A stretch of DNA of 29,328 bases, taken from the IMG/VR virus record IMGVR_UViG_3300043444_000093, positions 1 through 29,328 of that record. One strand, written 5' to 3'. The notes below the pieces were generated by a model. The model saw only the letters and a list, made by a program, of their open reading frames with translations. It had not been told where the DNA came from and made no database searches. The DNA is from a virus. Made by a program: the position numbers and the translations under genes. Below, one piece after another: positions 15,149 through 21,850 of the stretch. The stretch's first letter is position 1; the number at the start of each line of letters is the position of its first letter.

Positions 15149-16240
15149 ATGGCTACAGATTCTATTATGGGGTTATTCCAGACTCCTGAACAATATCAAC
15201 TTGCTCAACAGCAAGCTCAGATGGAGCAAGCGAGAGCCTTTGCAGCTCAAGACCCTATGCAACGTGCTGTTGCTTCTCAGTACTTCGCTGGTGGTCAACT
15301 AGGTCGTGCCTTAGGTGGTGAAGATCCTATGTTGAAACTTCAAAGTATGCGTCAACAACTGGCACAAGGTAAAGACTTGTCTTCCTATGAGGGCTGGGCT
15401 AAGTACGCTCAAGAGTTGAGTCAGAACAATGACATTCAAGGGGCTGTGGCTGCCGCTGAAAAAGCTAAAGGTTTCCAAAAGACAGGTCAACTTCAATCAC
15501 GTGTACAGGCCTTGATTAACAAAGGTGTCGCAGCTAATCAAACTGAAGCTGAAGCTATTGCCTCTGATGATGCAGCTTTCCGTGAAGCTATGGGTCTTAC
15601 TCGTACTACTCCTGCACAACAGCTGGAAAAACAATTACAAGACCAAGCTGCTAAACTTTATCCCGGTGATACAGCATCTCAAGTGTCTTGGATTAATCAA
15701 CAAAAGGAACGTGGCAAAGCCCCTACTGATGCTGAAGTTCAAGATATTGCAGAGACAACTCAAGCTAACACATTGATTAAATCCCGTGTTGCTGAGACAG
15801 ATAAATATCTTGCTATGGTGAGCGGCCCTAAACCTCAAGTTACTTTTGGCCCTCTAGCTAACATCACAGCTGCTGCTGAAGCTACTGGTTTCCTTGGTGA
15901 ACCTGGTAAGAATACTCAAGAACAGGACAATATTCGTGCTTATTTAACTGAAGGTGTTAACTCTGTTTTGAATGCTGCTAAAGGTGTTCAAGCTAAAGAT
16001 GACGCATTACGTGCTCAGAAACAAATTGAAGGTTTCTTGAAGCTAAATACCAATGCAGGTGCTAAACAAGCTCTTGAACGCCTGAAAAAAGCACAAGAAG
16101 ATGTGTTAAAATCTAATGAGATTTACTTACAGACACGTGCTCGTCGTACTGCTCTTCCTGCTTCGGGTGGTGGTATTTCTCGTCGTGATGAACTCCTACA
16201 ACGTGCTTCTCCAGAGCAACGTAAAGCCCTCGGTCTTTAA
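15149..16240 (+). CDS. Internal virion (ejection) protein B
   Basis: The 363-aa protein is almost entirely helical and rich in Gln, Ala and Lys (YQLAQQQAQMEQARAFAAQD, then TPAQQLEKQLQDQAAKLYPG), with no cysteine or membrane segment. It is the middle member of the three-gene ejection set, comparable in position to T7 gp15 though much shorter. The start has a clear AAGGAAT site. Nothing catalytic is visible. Confidence 0.7.
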   Translation: MATDSIMGLFQTPEQYQLAQQQAQMEQARAFAAQDPMQRAVASQYFAGGQLGRALGGEDPMLKLQSMRQQLAQGKDLSSYEGWAKYAQELSQNNDIQGAVAAAEKAKGFQKTGQLQSRVQALINKGVAANQTEAEAIASDDAAFREAMGLTRTTPAQQLEKQLQDQAAKLYPGDTASQVSWINQQKERGKAPTDAEVQDIAETTQANTLIKSRVAETDKYLAMVSGPKPQVTFGPLANITAAAEATGFLGEPGKNTQEQDNIRAYLTEGVNSVLNAAKGVQAKDDALRAQKQIEGFLKLNTNAGAKQALERLKKAQEDVLKSNEIYLQTRARRTALPASGGGISRRDELLQRASPEQRKALGL

Positions 16241-16252
16241 TTAAGGAATAAT

Positions 16253-18907
16253 ATGGCTCTTAGTGAACAAGAGTTTGCAGAACTGCAAGCGCTCGTGGGC
16301 GGTTCCACACCTACAAAACCTTCTACTCCTTTGTCTACCGTTGGTGGCGGACGAGGTGTTGCTCAATTAGGCACTACATCTCCTAATCAGCAAATTGCTG
16401 CTCAACGACAGTATCAACAAGAACAACAATTAGCGGCTCAAAAGAAAGCATTAGAAGAAAAGGGTTGGTTAGGCTACACGGCAGGAAATGCACTTGATGT
16501 CTTGACAGGCCGGGGTGAAGGTAATATTGCCTCTAATCTTATCACAGGCGGTCTTACACGGGCTGCTGCTGCCTTAGGTAGTCAACCTTCTCAGCAAGAA
16601 CTTGCCCAAGCTGAGATGAACGCTCGTCGTGAGAAGCAATTACAAGAAGACTTGTATGGCCCTCAAACCTTTGCTGAAAAAGTAGGCACAGGTCTTACTA
16701 ATGTGGCTCGTTACGCTACTCAGGAACCCGGTTTGTTTACATCTCAGATGGCGTCTGGTTTAGCTGATCCTACTGCTTTGGCTTTGGGTGGCCTCGGTGC
16801 CCCTATTAGAGGTGCTGGAACAGCTGTTAACTTAGCTAGAGCTGTTGGCGGAGGCGCTGCTGCCACAGGTGCTGAGTCTCTTGCTCGTTCCTTTGGTCAA
16901 GGTGCTGCCGACGTCGAACAAGCTGCACAAGAAGCAGCCATTGGTGGAGTTCTTTCAGGTATTCCAACTGCATTAGGCGGAATTATTTCTGCACCCGGTA
17001 AGGCTATTCCTCGTACAACAGGTCAAGATCTATTTACTCTTCCTGAACGTATGGCAGCTCAAAAAGTATTGGCTGAAGGTGGCGGTACTCTTACAGCTGA
17101 ACAAGCAGGCGGAGTTGCTGCAAAAATAGGTACAAAAGTAGCCGCTGCTGGCGCAGGAACATTTCCTTTGATGTCTGTACGTGAGAATGCAGGTAAAGCC
17201 ATTATCTCAGCTCGTGACAAAATCATTGATAGTATTGCTAAAGATGCTCCGGATGCTTTGACTACAGGGACATCTATCAATCAGATTATCAACGCTGGTG
17301 CTAAAGCTTTAAAGACAGAAGTTAGACCTTTCTTTGATAATTTAGATACAAACTCTAAGGGTATTACCGTCAGAACACAAGATGTCTGGCAGCCTGCTCG
17401 TGAAGCTATTGATAACGCTACAGCTCTTACTAAATCAGGTAAGGCTGTTGGTATTGGCGCTGAAACTCTTTCTGAATTACAGAGTATTGCAGACTTAAAG
17501 AATAACCTTACATTTGGTCAAGCACATGAGTTTGCCTCTAATTTGAAGGCACGTATTCGTGAACTGTCTGATGAAACAGGGGCTACAAGTGTAACAGTCG
17601 GTAAACTTCGTAAAGCTCTCGGTTCGTTAGAAGGAGCTATGGATGAAGCAGCTAACAAATTAAATCCTGAGTTTAAGAATAAATACGATGCTGTCATTGG
17701 CGAATACCGTAAGGGTATGTCATCGCTATATCCTGAAACCTTAGCTACATTGGTTAAACGTGATCCTGAGAAGATTGGGCAAGCAATTACTCAGACAGGT
17801 AATGAAACTAAGATTAACGCTGTGTTTCAAGCTTTAAATTACGCTAAACAAAAAGATAGTAATGTCAATACAGAAGCTGTTAAAGCTGGTCTCCGTAAAG
17901 GCTACTTGGAAGGTTTATTAGCTAAAAAATTAGACACTCCTACATCAGTGGAAGAGGCAACAAGTATTCTCGGTAAGTTTAAAAACATTGCCAACAGTCT
18001 TGAACAAGAAAAAGTACGTAGAACCTTTGACGCTCTCTTTGAAAGCCCTGAGCATAAAAAGATGATCGAAGACTTATTGACAGCAGCTAAGGTGGCTTCG
18101 TCAGGTACAAAACCTAGCATGTTGAACTTAGGATCTGCTGCTGGTCTTACAGGTATTTATGGTGGCTCTGTTGCTGGCGGTGTTGGTTTGGCAGGTCTAG
18201 CAGCTATTGCCGGAACTCAGTTAGGTTTGGGGTATATCCTTTCTCGCCCTTCCACAACTCGTCTGTTATTGTCTATTGAGCGTATGACTCAAAAAGGTCA
18301 ACAAAGTCAGGCTAATAAACTGGCTAATAAACTCTTGACACAGTTGGAAACTGCTGGAGTAGCTAACGCTATTCAGAATGCTCAACAGCAACAAGGAGAA
18401 CCCACTCAAGTGGCTCCTATGCCTGAGACAACAACTCAGCCTGCTCAACAGACACAGCAGCCTGCCTCTCAAGGTTTGTCTGATGCTGAATTTGAAGAGC
18501 TGAAGCGAGAGATCCAGAAGTCTAGCAAGCCACAGAAGCAACAAGTATCGTCTATTATCGAAGATGAGGCTGCTCGTTTAGGTATCCCTGAACATACTGC
18601 TTTGTTGACTAAACTGGCTAATCAAGAATCAGGTTTCAAGCAATCGGCAGTGTCTCCTAAAGGCGCTATCGGCGTGATGCAGCTCATGCCAGCAACTGCT
18701 CAGGAACTTGGTGTTGATCCTGCTGACTTAGAGCAGAATGTACGTGGCGGTGTTCGCTACTGGGCTAAACAGTTGAAGTTCTTTAACGGCGATACAAAAC
18801 TAGCTACAGCAGCCTATAACGCTGGCGCTGGTAATGTTATCAAAGCTGGTAATCAAGTGCCTAACTTTAAAGAAACTCAGAATTACGTGGCTGCTATCGT
18901 AGGTTAA
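16253..18907 (+). CDS. Internal virion protein with C-terminal lytic transglycosylase domain
   Basis: This 884-aa protein is ejected with the DNA and should open peptidoglycan locally during entry. Residues 1-150 are Gln-rich and helical. Residues 170-250 are Gly/Ala-rich and may be membrane-active. A long helical body follows, then a hydrophobic Gly/Ala stretch near 625-655. A Gln/Pro-rich linker (about 700-765) leads to an SLT domain (766-884) with catalytic Glu in NQESGF (E792), then KGAIGVMQLMPATA and AAYNAGAGNV, all family hallmarks. T7 gp16 has the same enzyme at its N-terminus, so the C-terminal placement is different. AAGGAAT precedes the ATG. Confidence 0.85.
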   Translation: MALSEQEFAELQALVGGSTPTKPSTPLSTVGGGRGVAQLGTTSPNQQIAAQRQYQQEQQLAAQKKALEEKGWLGYTAGNALDVLTGRGEGNIASNLITGGLTRAAAALGSQPSQQELAQAEMNARREKQLQEDLYGPQTFAEKVGTGLTNVARYATQEPGLFTSQMASGLADPTALALGGLGAPIRGAGTAVNLARAVGGGAAATGAESLARSFGQGAADVEQAAQEAAIGGVLSGIPTALGGIISAPGKAIPRTTGQDLFTLPERMAAQKVLAEGGGTLTAEQAGGVAAKIGTKVAAAGAGTFPLMSVRENAGKAIISARDKIIDSIAKDAPDALTTGTSINQIINAGAKALKTEVRPFFDNLDTNSKGITVRTQDVWQPAREAIDNATALTKSGKAVGIGAETLSELQSIADLKNNLTFGQAHEFASNLKARIRELSDETGATSVTVGKLRKALGSLEGAMDEAANKLNPEFKNKYDAVIGEYRKGMSSLYPETLATLVKRDPEKIGQAITQTGNETKINAVFQALNYAKQKDSNVNTEAVKAGLRKGYLEGLLAKKLDTPTSVEEATSILGKFKNIANSLEQEKVRRTFDALFESPEHKKMIEDLLTAAKVASSGTKPSMLNLGSAAGLTGIYGGSVAGGVGLAGLAAIAGTQLGLGYILSRPSTTRLLLSIERMTQKGQQSQANKLANKLLTQLETAGVANAIQNAQQQQGEPTQVAPMPETTTQPAQQTQQPASQGLSDAEFEELKREIQKSSKPQKQQVSSIIEDEAARLGIPEHTALLTKLANQESGFKQSAVSPKGAIGVMQLMPATAQELGVDPADLEQNVRGGVRYWAKQLKFFNGDTKLATAAYNAGAGNVIKAGNQVPNFKETQNYVAAIVG

Positions 18908-18908
18908 T

Positions 18909-19640
18909 ATGCCTCTAATCCTCCTTGCTGGTGCTCTCAAGGCTGTTGAGGCTATCCAGCAGGGATGTGAGCTTTACAAAGAATACAAAGGTGTAGTCCT
19001 TAAAGCTAAGGAAACCTTTGATGAAGCTAAAGAGCACGTAGAGGAAGTAGTAGGTCTATGGGAGTTCATTAAGTCTCGTTTGTTTCCGTCACCGGAGCCT
19101 CCTAAGCCTGTTACGCCGGAAACACCTAAGGTAAACACTGAGGTGAATAAGAAGGTTAATCGACGCAAGGTATTAGAGTCTCATAATGAACAAGACATAA
19201 AGGCTGATCTAGTCAAGAACCTTAAAGTCTTCTTCAAAGCGATGATAGCTATCGACAAGAAGATAGCACAGCAGCAACTGAGGATAGACACTGAGTACAT
19301 TGAGCCTGATGAGTTACTTGATGTCTCCTTAGACTTAGTTATAGCTAAGAAGGAGATGGAGAAGGCTCAGAAGGAGATCAGAGAGGTGATGATCTACCAA
19401 AGCCCTGCTGAGTTAGGGGCGCTCTACAGTGACGTTATCGAGATGTTTGGGATAGTACAAGAGAAACAAGAGATAACTCATCTAAGAGCGATAAAAGAGA
19501 GAAAAGAAGAAGTACTTAGAAAGAATAGATTAGTCAATAAGCTACGTAAGCGTGTAGCACTGGTTGTTGTAATGATTATATTGGTATTGGAAACATGGGG
19601 ACTAACAGCAGCGATTCTTCTAGCGAGACAGTCTACGTAA
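18909..19640 (+). CDS. Coiled-coil, C-terminally membrane-anchored protein of unknown function
   Basis: I do not recognise the family of this 243-aa protein. It has a hydrophobic N-terminal stretch (MPLILLAGALKAVEAI), charged helices, a Pro-rich linker (SPEPPKPVTPETPKV), further coiled-coil-like helices and one strong C-terminal membrane segment (RVALVVVMIILVLETWGLTA). Arg codons AGA/AGG are more common near its 3' end than in the ejection genes. It starts one base after the transglycosylase gene ends and overlaps the small TM gene at 19595. It could be virion-associated or the first lysis-region gene. Confidence 0.7.
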   Translation: MPLILLAGALKAVEAIQQGCELYKEYKGVVLKAKETFDEAKEHVEEVVGLWEFIKSRLFPSPEPPKPVTPETPKVNTEVNKKVNRRKVLESHNEQDIKADLVKNLKVFFKAMIAIDKKIAQQQLRIDTEYIEPDELLDVSLDLVIAKKEMEKAQKEIREVMIYQSPAELGALYSDVIEMFGIVQEKQEITHLRAIKERKEEVLRKNRLVNKLRKRVALVVVMIILVLETWGLTAAILLARQST

Positions 19641-19747
19641 GCTTCCTTGTCTTACTTACCCTGTTATTTTTTATTATCTTACCTTTTGAGTTGTATCTTT
19701 ACATTGTTGTTAAAGATGCTGTAGAGTTTTGTTATAGGAGTAAATAA
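19595..19747 (+). CDS. Small single-TM protein in the lysis region (50 aa)
   Basis: This 50-codon frame starts inside the preceding gene, in another frame, and ends 2 bases before the holin start. The polar N-terminus MGTNSSDSSSETVYV is followed by one hydrophobic segment (SFLVLLTLLFFIILPFELYL) and a short charged tail. That layout fits a small holin, antiholin or pinholin-like protein. The upstream ribosome site is weak. Its frame fills what would otherwise be a 109-base gap, and the 3' part overlaps the holin's ribosome site (AGGAG, 19736-19740). Function is inferred from position only. Confidence 0.55.
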   Translation: MGTNSSDSSSETVYVSFLVLLTLLFFIILPFELYLYIVVKDAVEFCYRSK

Positions 19748-19749
19748 GA

Positions 19750-20004
19750 ATGGATGAAAACCATAAACAAAAATGGACATATCTGATGGGCCTAACCTAC
19801 ATGATTGTCAACATTGCTGACTTTGTCGTCTTTCCAATTATGTACACAATCGTACAGTTTTGGGAAGTACAAGCTGCTAACGATGCCTTCCGTCAGTGGG
19901 TTCCTTTGACCTTGACTAACGGTGGTTTCATCCATATTGCCTTTGCAGCCATCTTAGGTATCTCTGCCTTCAATAAGGAAGAGAAGAAGCCAGATGCTTC
20001 GTAA
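19750..20004 (+). CDS. Putative holin
   Basis: The 84-aa protein has a charged N-terminus, two likely membrane segments (about 14-38, LMGLTYMIVNIADFVVFPIM; and about 55-73, LTNGGFIHIAFAAILGISA) and a short charged C-terminus (NKEEKKPDAS). This is the layout of two-segment holins, which form the membrane lesion that releases endolysin. It sits immediately before the spanin pair and endolysin and has a clear AGGAG site. It overlaps the Rz-like gene by 11 bases. The holin class cannot be fixed by eye. Confidence 0.75.
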   Translation: MDENHKQKWTYLMGLTYMIVNIADFVVFPIMYTIVQFWEVQAANDAFRQWVPLTLTNGGFIHIAFAAILGISAFNKEEKKPDAS

Positions 20005-20389
20005 CATAGCAACTCTCGTTATCTGCCTCTGCTTGGCCTTCTTTGCTGGTAAATACAAAGCCAGACAGGAGATTCAAGCTGAGGTTAGCCGTATAGAAAC
20101 TCAAATGGAAGAAACTACGGCTAAAGCTAACGAACAGTTAAAGAAAGAAAAGCAAGATGCTCAAAATAAGATCAATTCTCTTAAATCTGCTGTTGCTGAT
20201 GGCAATCTCAGGCTGTATGTCCGTACCAACCAAGATTCCTGCTCTGCCAGCGGAGTTTCAGAAAATGGAGCCGAACTTGACAGACAGACTGCTCAAGATC
20301 TTATCTCCATCTCAGGAGACGGCGACAAAGCAATCCTCCAATTAAATTCTTGTATTGATCTCTACAACAACCTAAGGAACATTGAATAA
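19994..20389 (+). CDS. Rz: Inner-membrane spanin (Rz-like)
   Basis: The 131-aa protein has an N-terminal membrane anchor (IATLVICLCLAFFAGKYKA) followed by a periplasmic coiled coil (EIQAEVSRIETQMEETTAKA, then EQLKKEKQDAQNKINSLKSA) and a C-terminal region with two cysteines. This is the classic i-spanin layout: it pairs with an outer-membrane lipoprotein and fuses the membranes in the last step of lysis. A second gene with a lipobox lies fully inside it in another frame (20157-20345), which strongly supports the call. Its start overlaps the holin stop. Confidence 0.85.
   Translation: MLRNIATLVICLCLAFFAGKYKARQEIQAEVSRIETQMEETTAKANEQLKKEKQDAQNKINSLKSAVADGNLRLYVRTNQDSCSASGVSENGAELDRQTAQDLISISGDGDKAILQLNSCIDLYNNLRNIE
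20157..20345 (+). CDS. Rz1: Outer-membrane spanin lipoprotein nested inside Rz
   Basis: This 62-aa protein is read in a different frame entirely within the Rz-like gene, as in phage lambda. It has a basic start (MLKIRS), a hydrophobic signal (ILLNLLLLMAI) and a lipobox ISGC with the lipidated Cys at residue 20. The mature part has 43 residues with Pro near its start (SVPTKIPALPAEF), like known o-spanins. The purine-rich AAAGAAAAGCAAG before ATG 20157 may serve as ribosome site. Expected location: lipid-anchored to the inner face of the outer membrane. Confidence 0.88.
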   Translation: MLKIRSILLNLLLLMAISGCMSVPTKIPALPAEFQKMEPNLTDRLLKILSPSQETATKQSSN

Positions 20390-20391
20390 TT

Positions 20392-20844
20392 ATGAATCTC
20401 TCCGAACACTTTACACTTGAAGAAGCGACCTACAGTGAGACTGCTGTACGTCAAGGTATCGACAATCAACCTTCTACGCTCCAACTGGAGAACATGAAGA
20501 TTGCAGCTCAGAAGCTAGAGCAACTACGTGCTGTCACAGGCCCTCTGAAGATCAACTCTTGGTTGCGTCTACCAGCTGTTAACGTGGCTGTTGGAGGCTC
20601 TAAAGTATCCTCTCACATGGATGGTTGGGCTATTGATGTCTCTAGCTCTAAGTTGACTCCTTTGCAGCTCTGCCAAGAAGTACAAAAAGCTGGTATCAAG
20701 TTCGATCAGATGATCCATGAGTTTGGTCGTTGGATGCACATCAGCTTCGCTCCTGAGATGCGACAACAAGAGCTAACTATCTTCCGTCCTGAGAACAAGT
20801 ACAAACCCGGTATCTTGACTGAAGAACAATACCATAAAGCATAA
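20392..20844 (+). CDS. Endolysin, M15-type peptidase
   Basis: The 150-aa enzyme should cut peptide cross-links of the cell wall. It is a Peptidase M15A-like zinc enzyme: INSWLRLPAVNVAVGG, then SSHMDGWAIDV with zinc ligands H75 and D82, then HEFGRWMHISF with H116 as third ligand and E110 nearby as a likely catalytic or supporting residue. There is no signal peptide, so it needs the holin for release. It is the last gene of the + strand operon and is followed 7 bases later by a strong terminator. The ribosome site is weak, which suggests coupling to the Rz gene that ends 3 bases before. Confidence 0.88.
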   Translation: MNLSEHFTLEEATYSETAVRQGIDNQPSTLQLENMKIAAQKLEQLRAVTGPLKINSWLRLPAVNVAVGGSKVSSHMDGWAIDVSSSKLTPLQLCQEVQKAGIKFDQMIHEFGRWMHISFAPEMRQQELTIFRPENKYKPGILTEEQYHKA

Positions 20845-20850
20845 ACAAAG

Positions 20851-20873
20851 AAGCCCTCATTAGAGGGCTTTTT
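20851..20873. terminator. Bidirectional intrinsic terminator between the two convergent operons
   Basis: AAGCCCTC (20851-20858) pairs perfectly with GAGGGCTT (20863-20870) around a 4-base ATTA loop, followed by a T run on the + strand. Read on the - strand, the same stem is followed by TTCTTT, so it can also stop leftward transcription. It sits exactly where the structural/lysis block meets the replication block. Confidence 0.92.
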
Positions 20874-20969
20874 AGTATCTGGTGAGAGGCTACTGATGTC
20901 TCACTCTAGTGGGTGTCCCGCATGAACTTAATCACTTGGGCTGGGCAGTCCACATAGCCTCTCATAACC
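20874..20969. other. Short intergenic stretch in the convergence zone
   Basis: It holds an inverted repeat GTGAGA (20882-20887) / TCTCAC (20899-20904) with an 11-base loop, and a possible 19-codon frame on the - strand (20906-20965). Otherwise nothing is seen. Confidence 0.4.
20906..20965 (-). CDS. Possible 19-aa microprotein
   Basis: This short frame, MRGYVDCPAQVIKFMRDTH, starts 4 bases after the stop of the 50-aa gene in the same direction. No strong ribosome site is visible. It looks protein-like in composition but is too short to prove from sequence alone. It may be a real last cistron of the - strand operon or a chance frame. Confidence 0.25.
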   Translation of the reverse strand: MRGYVDCPAQVIKFMRDTH

Positions 20970-21122
20970 TTACACGAAAAGGATTGCTATATTGAAAAAT
21001 CCTAAATGAATGATGATAGCTTGACAGAACTCGTACTCATCTTCATCAGTCTCGATAATAGCCTCATCCGTGTGGACAATACCTAGCACGAGACCTCCTG
21101 ACCAGTTAAAATCTACTACCAT
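20970..21122 (-). CDS. Small conserved-looking phage protein, 50 aa
   Basis: The protein starts MVVDFNWSGGLVLGIVHTDE, has an acidic middle (ETDEDEYEF) and ends in a hydrophobic HLGFFNIAILFV. Short proteins of this pattern are familiar from tailed phages, but no function is known to me. It has an excellent ribosome site (AAAGGA, 6 bases before ATG) and overlaps the end of the glutaredoxin gene by 7 bases, so it is very likely translated. The hydrophobic tail could associate with a membrane. Confidence 0.7.
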   Translation of the reverse strand: MVVDFNWSGGLVLGIVHTDEAIIETDEDEYEFCQAIIIHLGFFNIAILFV

Positions 21123-21307
21123 ACTTCATCCTTTACATCTACTACGTGGGGAACTGAGCGCACAGTAGGGAATTTATCCTTAAAGGCTTCAATGGTCATA
21201 TCCATACCGAGGTGAACCTCAACAAAGTCAACCCCTTCCGAGGCCAACTTCGTCTTCAGTTGCACACACGCTGGACAGTTTGGTTTAGAATATAAAATTG
21301 TTTTCAT
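21116..21307 (-). CDS. Glutaredoxin-like protein
   Basis: The 63-aa protein is a minimal thioredoxin-fold redox protein with active site C11-P-A-C14 and the typical cis-proline segment SVPHVV near residue 53. It probably returns electrons to the C-terminal cysteine pair of the class II ribonucleotide reductase encoded 540 bases upstream. It is shorter than free glutaredoxins (about 80-85 aa), ending soon after the cis-Pro region, so the C-terminal helix is reduced. Its ATG overlaps the stop of the HNH gene (ATGA), which now separates it from the reductase. Confidence 0.85.
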   Translation of the reverse strand: MKTILYSKPNCPACVQLKTKLASEGVDFVEVHLGMDMTIEAFKDKFPTVRSVPHVVDVKDEVW

Positions 21308-21762
21308 GGTGTGTAAAAAGTATGTAATTCTTGTTTTGCTTTAAGATAAGCAGCATATGCTTCTTCCTCTGTTTTAAAATATCCTAGATGTGTTACTTTT
21401 CCATCCTTTTGAATCCGTGAACAATATAATTTTGAAGCTTTATGCCAATAAGCTCCTTTAAGATTGTTTCTGTTTTGAGCGTTTTCTTTGACAGATACTT
21501 CACGCAAATTGTCAATTCTATTATTTGCTTTGTTTCTATCAATATGGTCTAAATGACCTACAGGGAAAGCGCCATATACATAAGCCCATGCAAGGCGATG
21601 CGCTAATACTTTCTTTCCTTGAATGTTTAATCTCACATATCCTTGAGGTGTTATCTGACCAGCTACAGTCCCTTTGCATTGATTTTTTACGGTTTCGTTC
21701 CATTTAAAAACCCCTGTTTTTGTACAGTAGGAAAGACGTTCTTTAAGTTGTTCAATATCCAT
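21304..21762 (-). CDS. HNH homing-type endonuclease with AP2-like domain
   Basis: The 152-aa protein has an N-terminal recognition part, an HNH nuclease core (LAHRLAWAYVYG with H55; HLDHIDRNKANNRIDNLREV with D72, H73 and N81) and a C-terminal AP2-like DNA-binding region (GAYWHKASKLYCSRIQKDGK, about 102-145). This is the standard layout of free-standing phage HNH homing endonucleases. It has its own ribosome site (AAAGGA) and its own promoter (21784-21812). It lies between the reductase and glutaredoxin genes, consistent with insertion of a selfish gene into the reductase operon. Confidence 0.88.
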   Translation of the reverse strand: MDIEQLKERLSYCTKTGVFKWNETVKNQCKGTVAGQITPQGYVRLNIQGKKVLAHRLAWAYVYGAFPVGHLDHIDRNKANNRIDNLREVSVKENAQNRNNLKGAYWHKASKLYCSRIQKDGKVTHLGYFKTEEEAYAAYLKAKQELHTFYTP

Positions 21763-21783
21763 TGATTTCCTTTCAAAACATCA

Positions 21784-21812
21784 ATCCTACCATAGCGAGG
21801 TACTTTTGTCAA
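21784..21812 (-). promoter_or_regulatory. Sigma70-type promoter for the HNH gene
   Basis: On the - strand, TTGACA (21807-21812) is followed by a 17-base spacer and TAGGAT (21784-21789), preceded by TGG, an extended -10 element. It lies in the 88-base gap between reductase and HNH genes and would drive HNH, glutaredoxin and the 50-aa gene. Confidence 0.65.
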
Positions 21813-21850
21813 GAACTTTGTATACTTATTTTGTGTATACGATCTTCATA

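Noticed and set aside
16503-16531. TTGACA in the transglycosylase gene with TATTGC downstream
   Set aside because: The -10 matches only 3 of 6 and lies deep in coding sequence.
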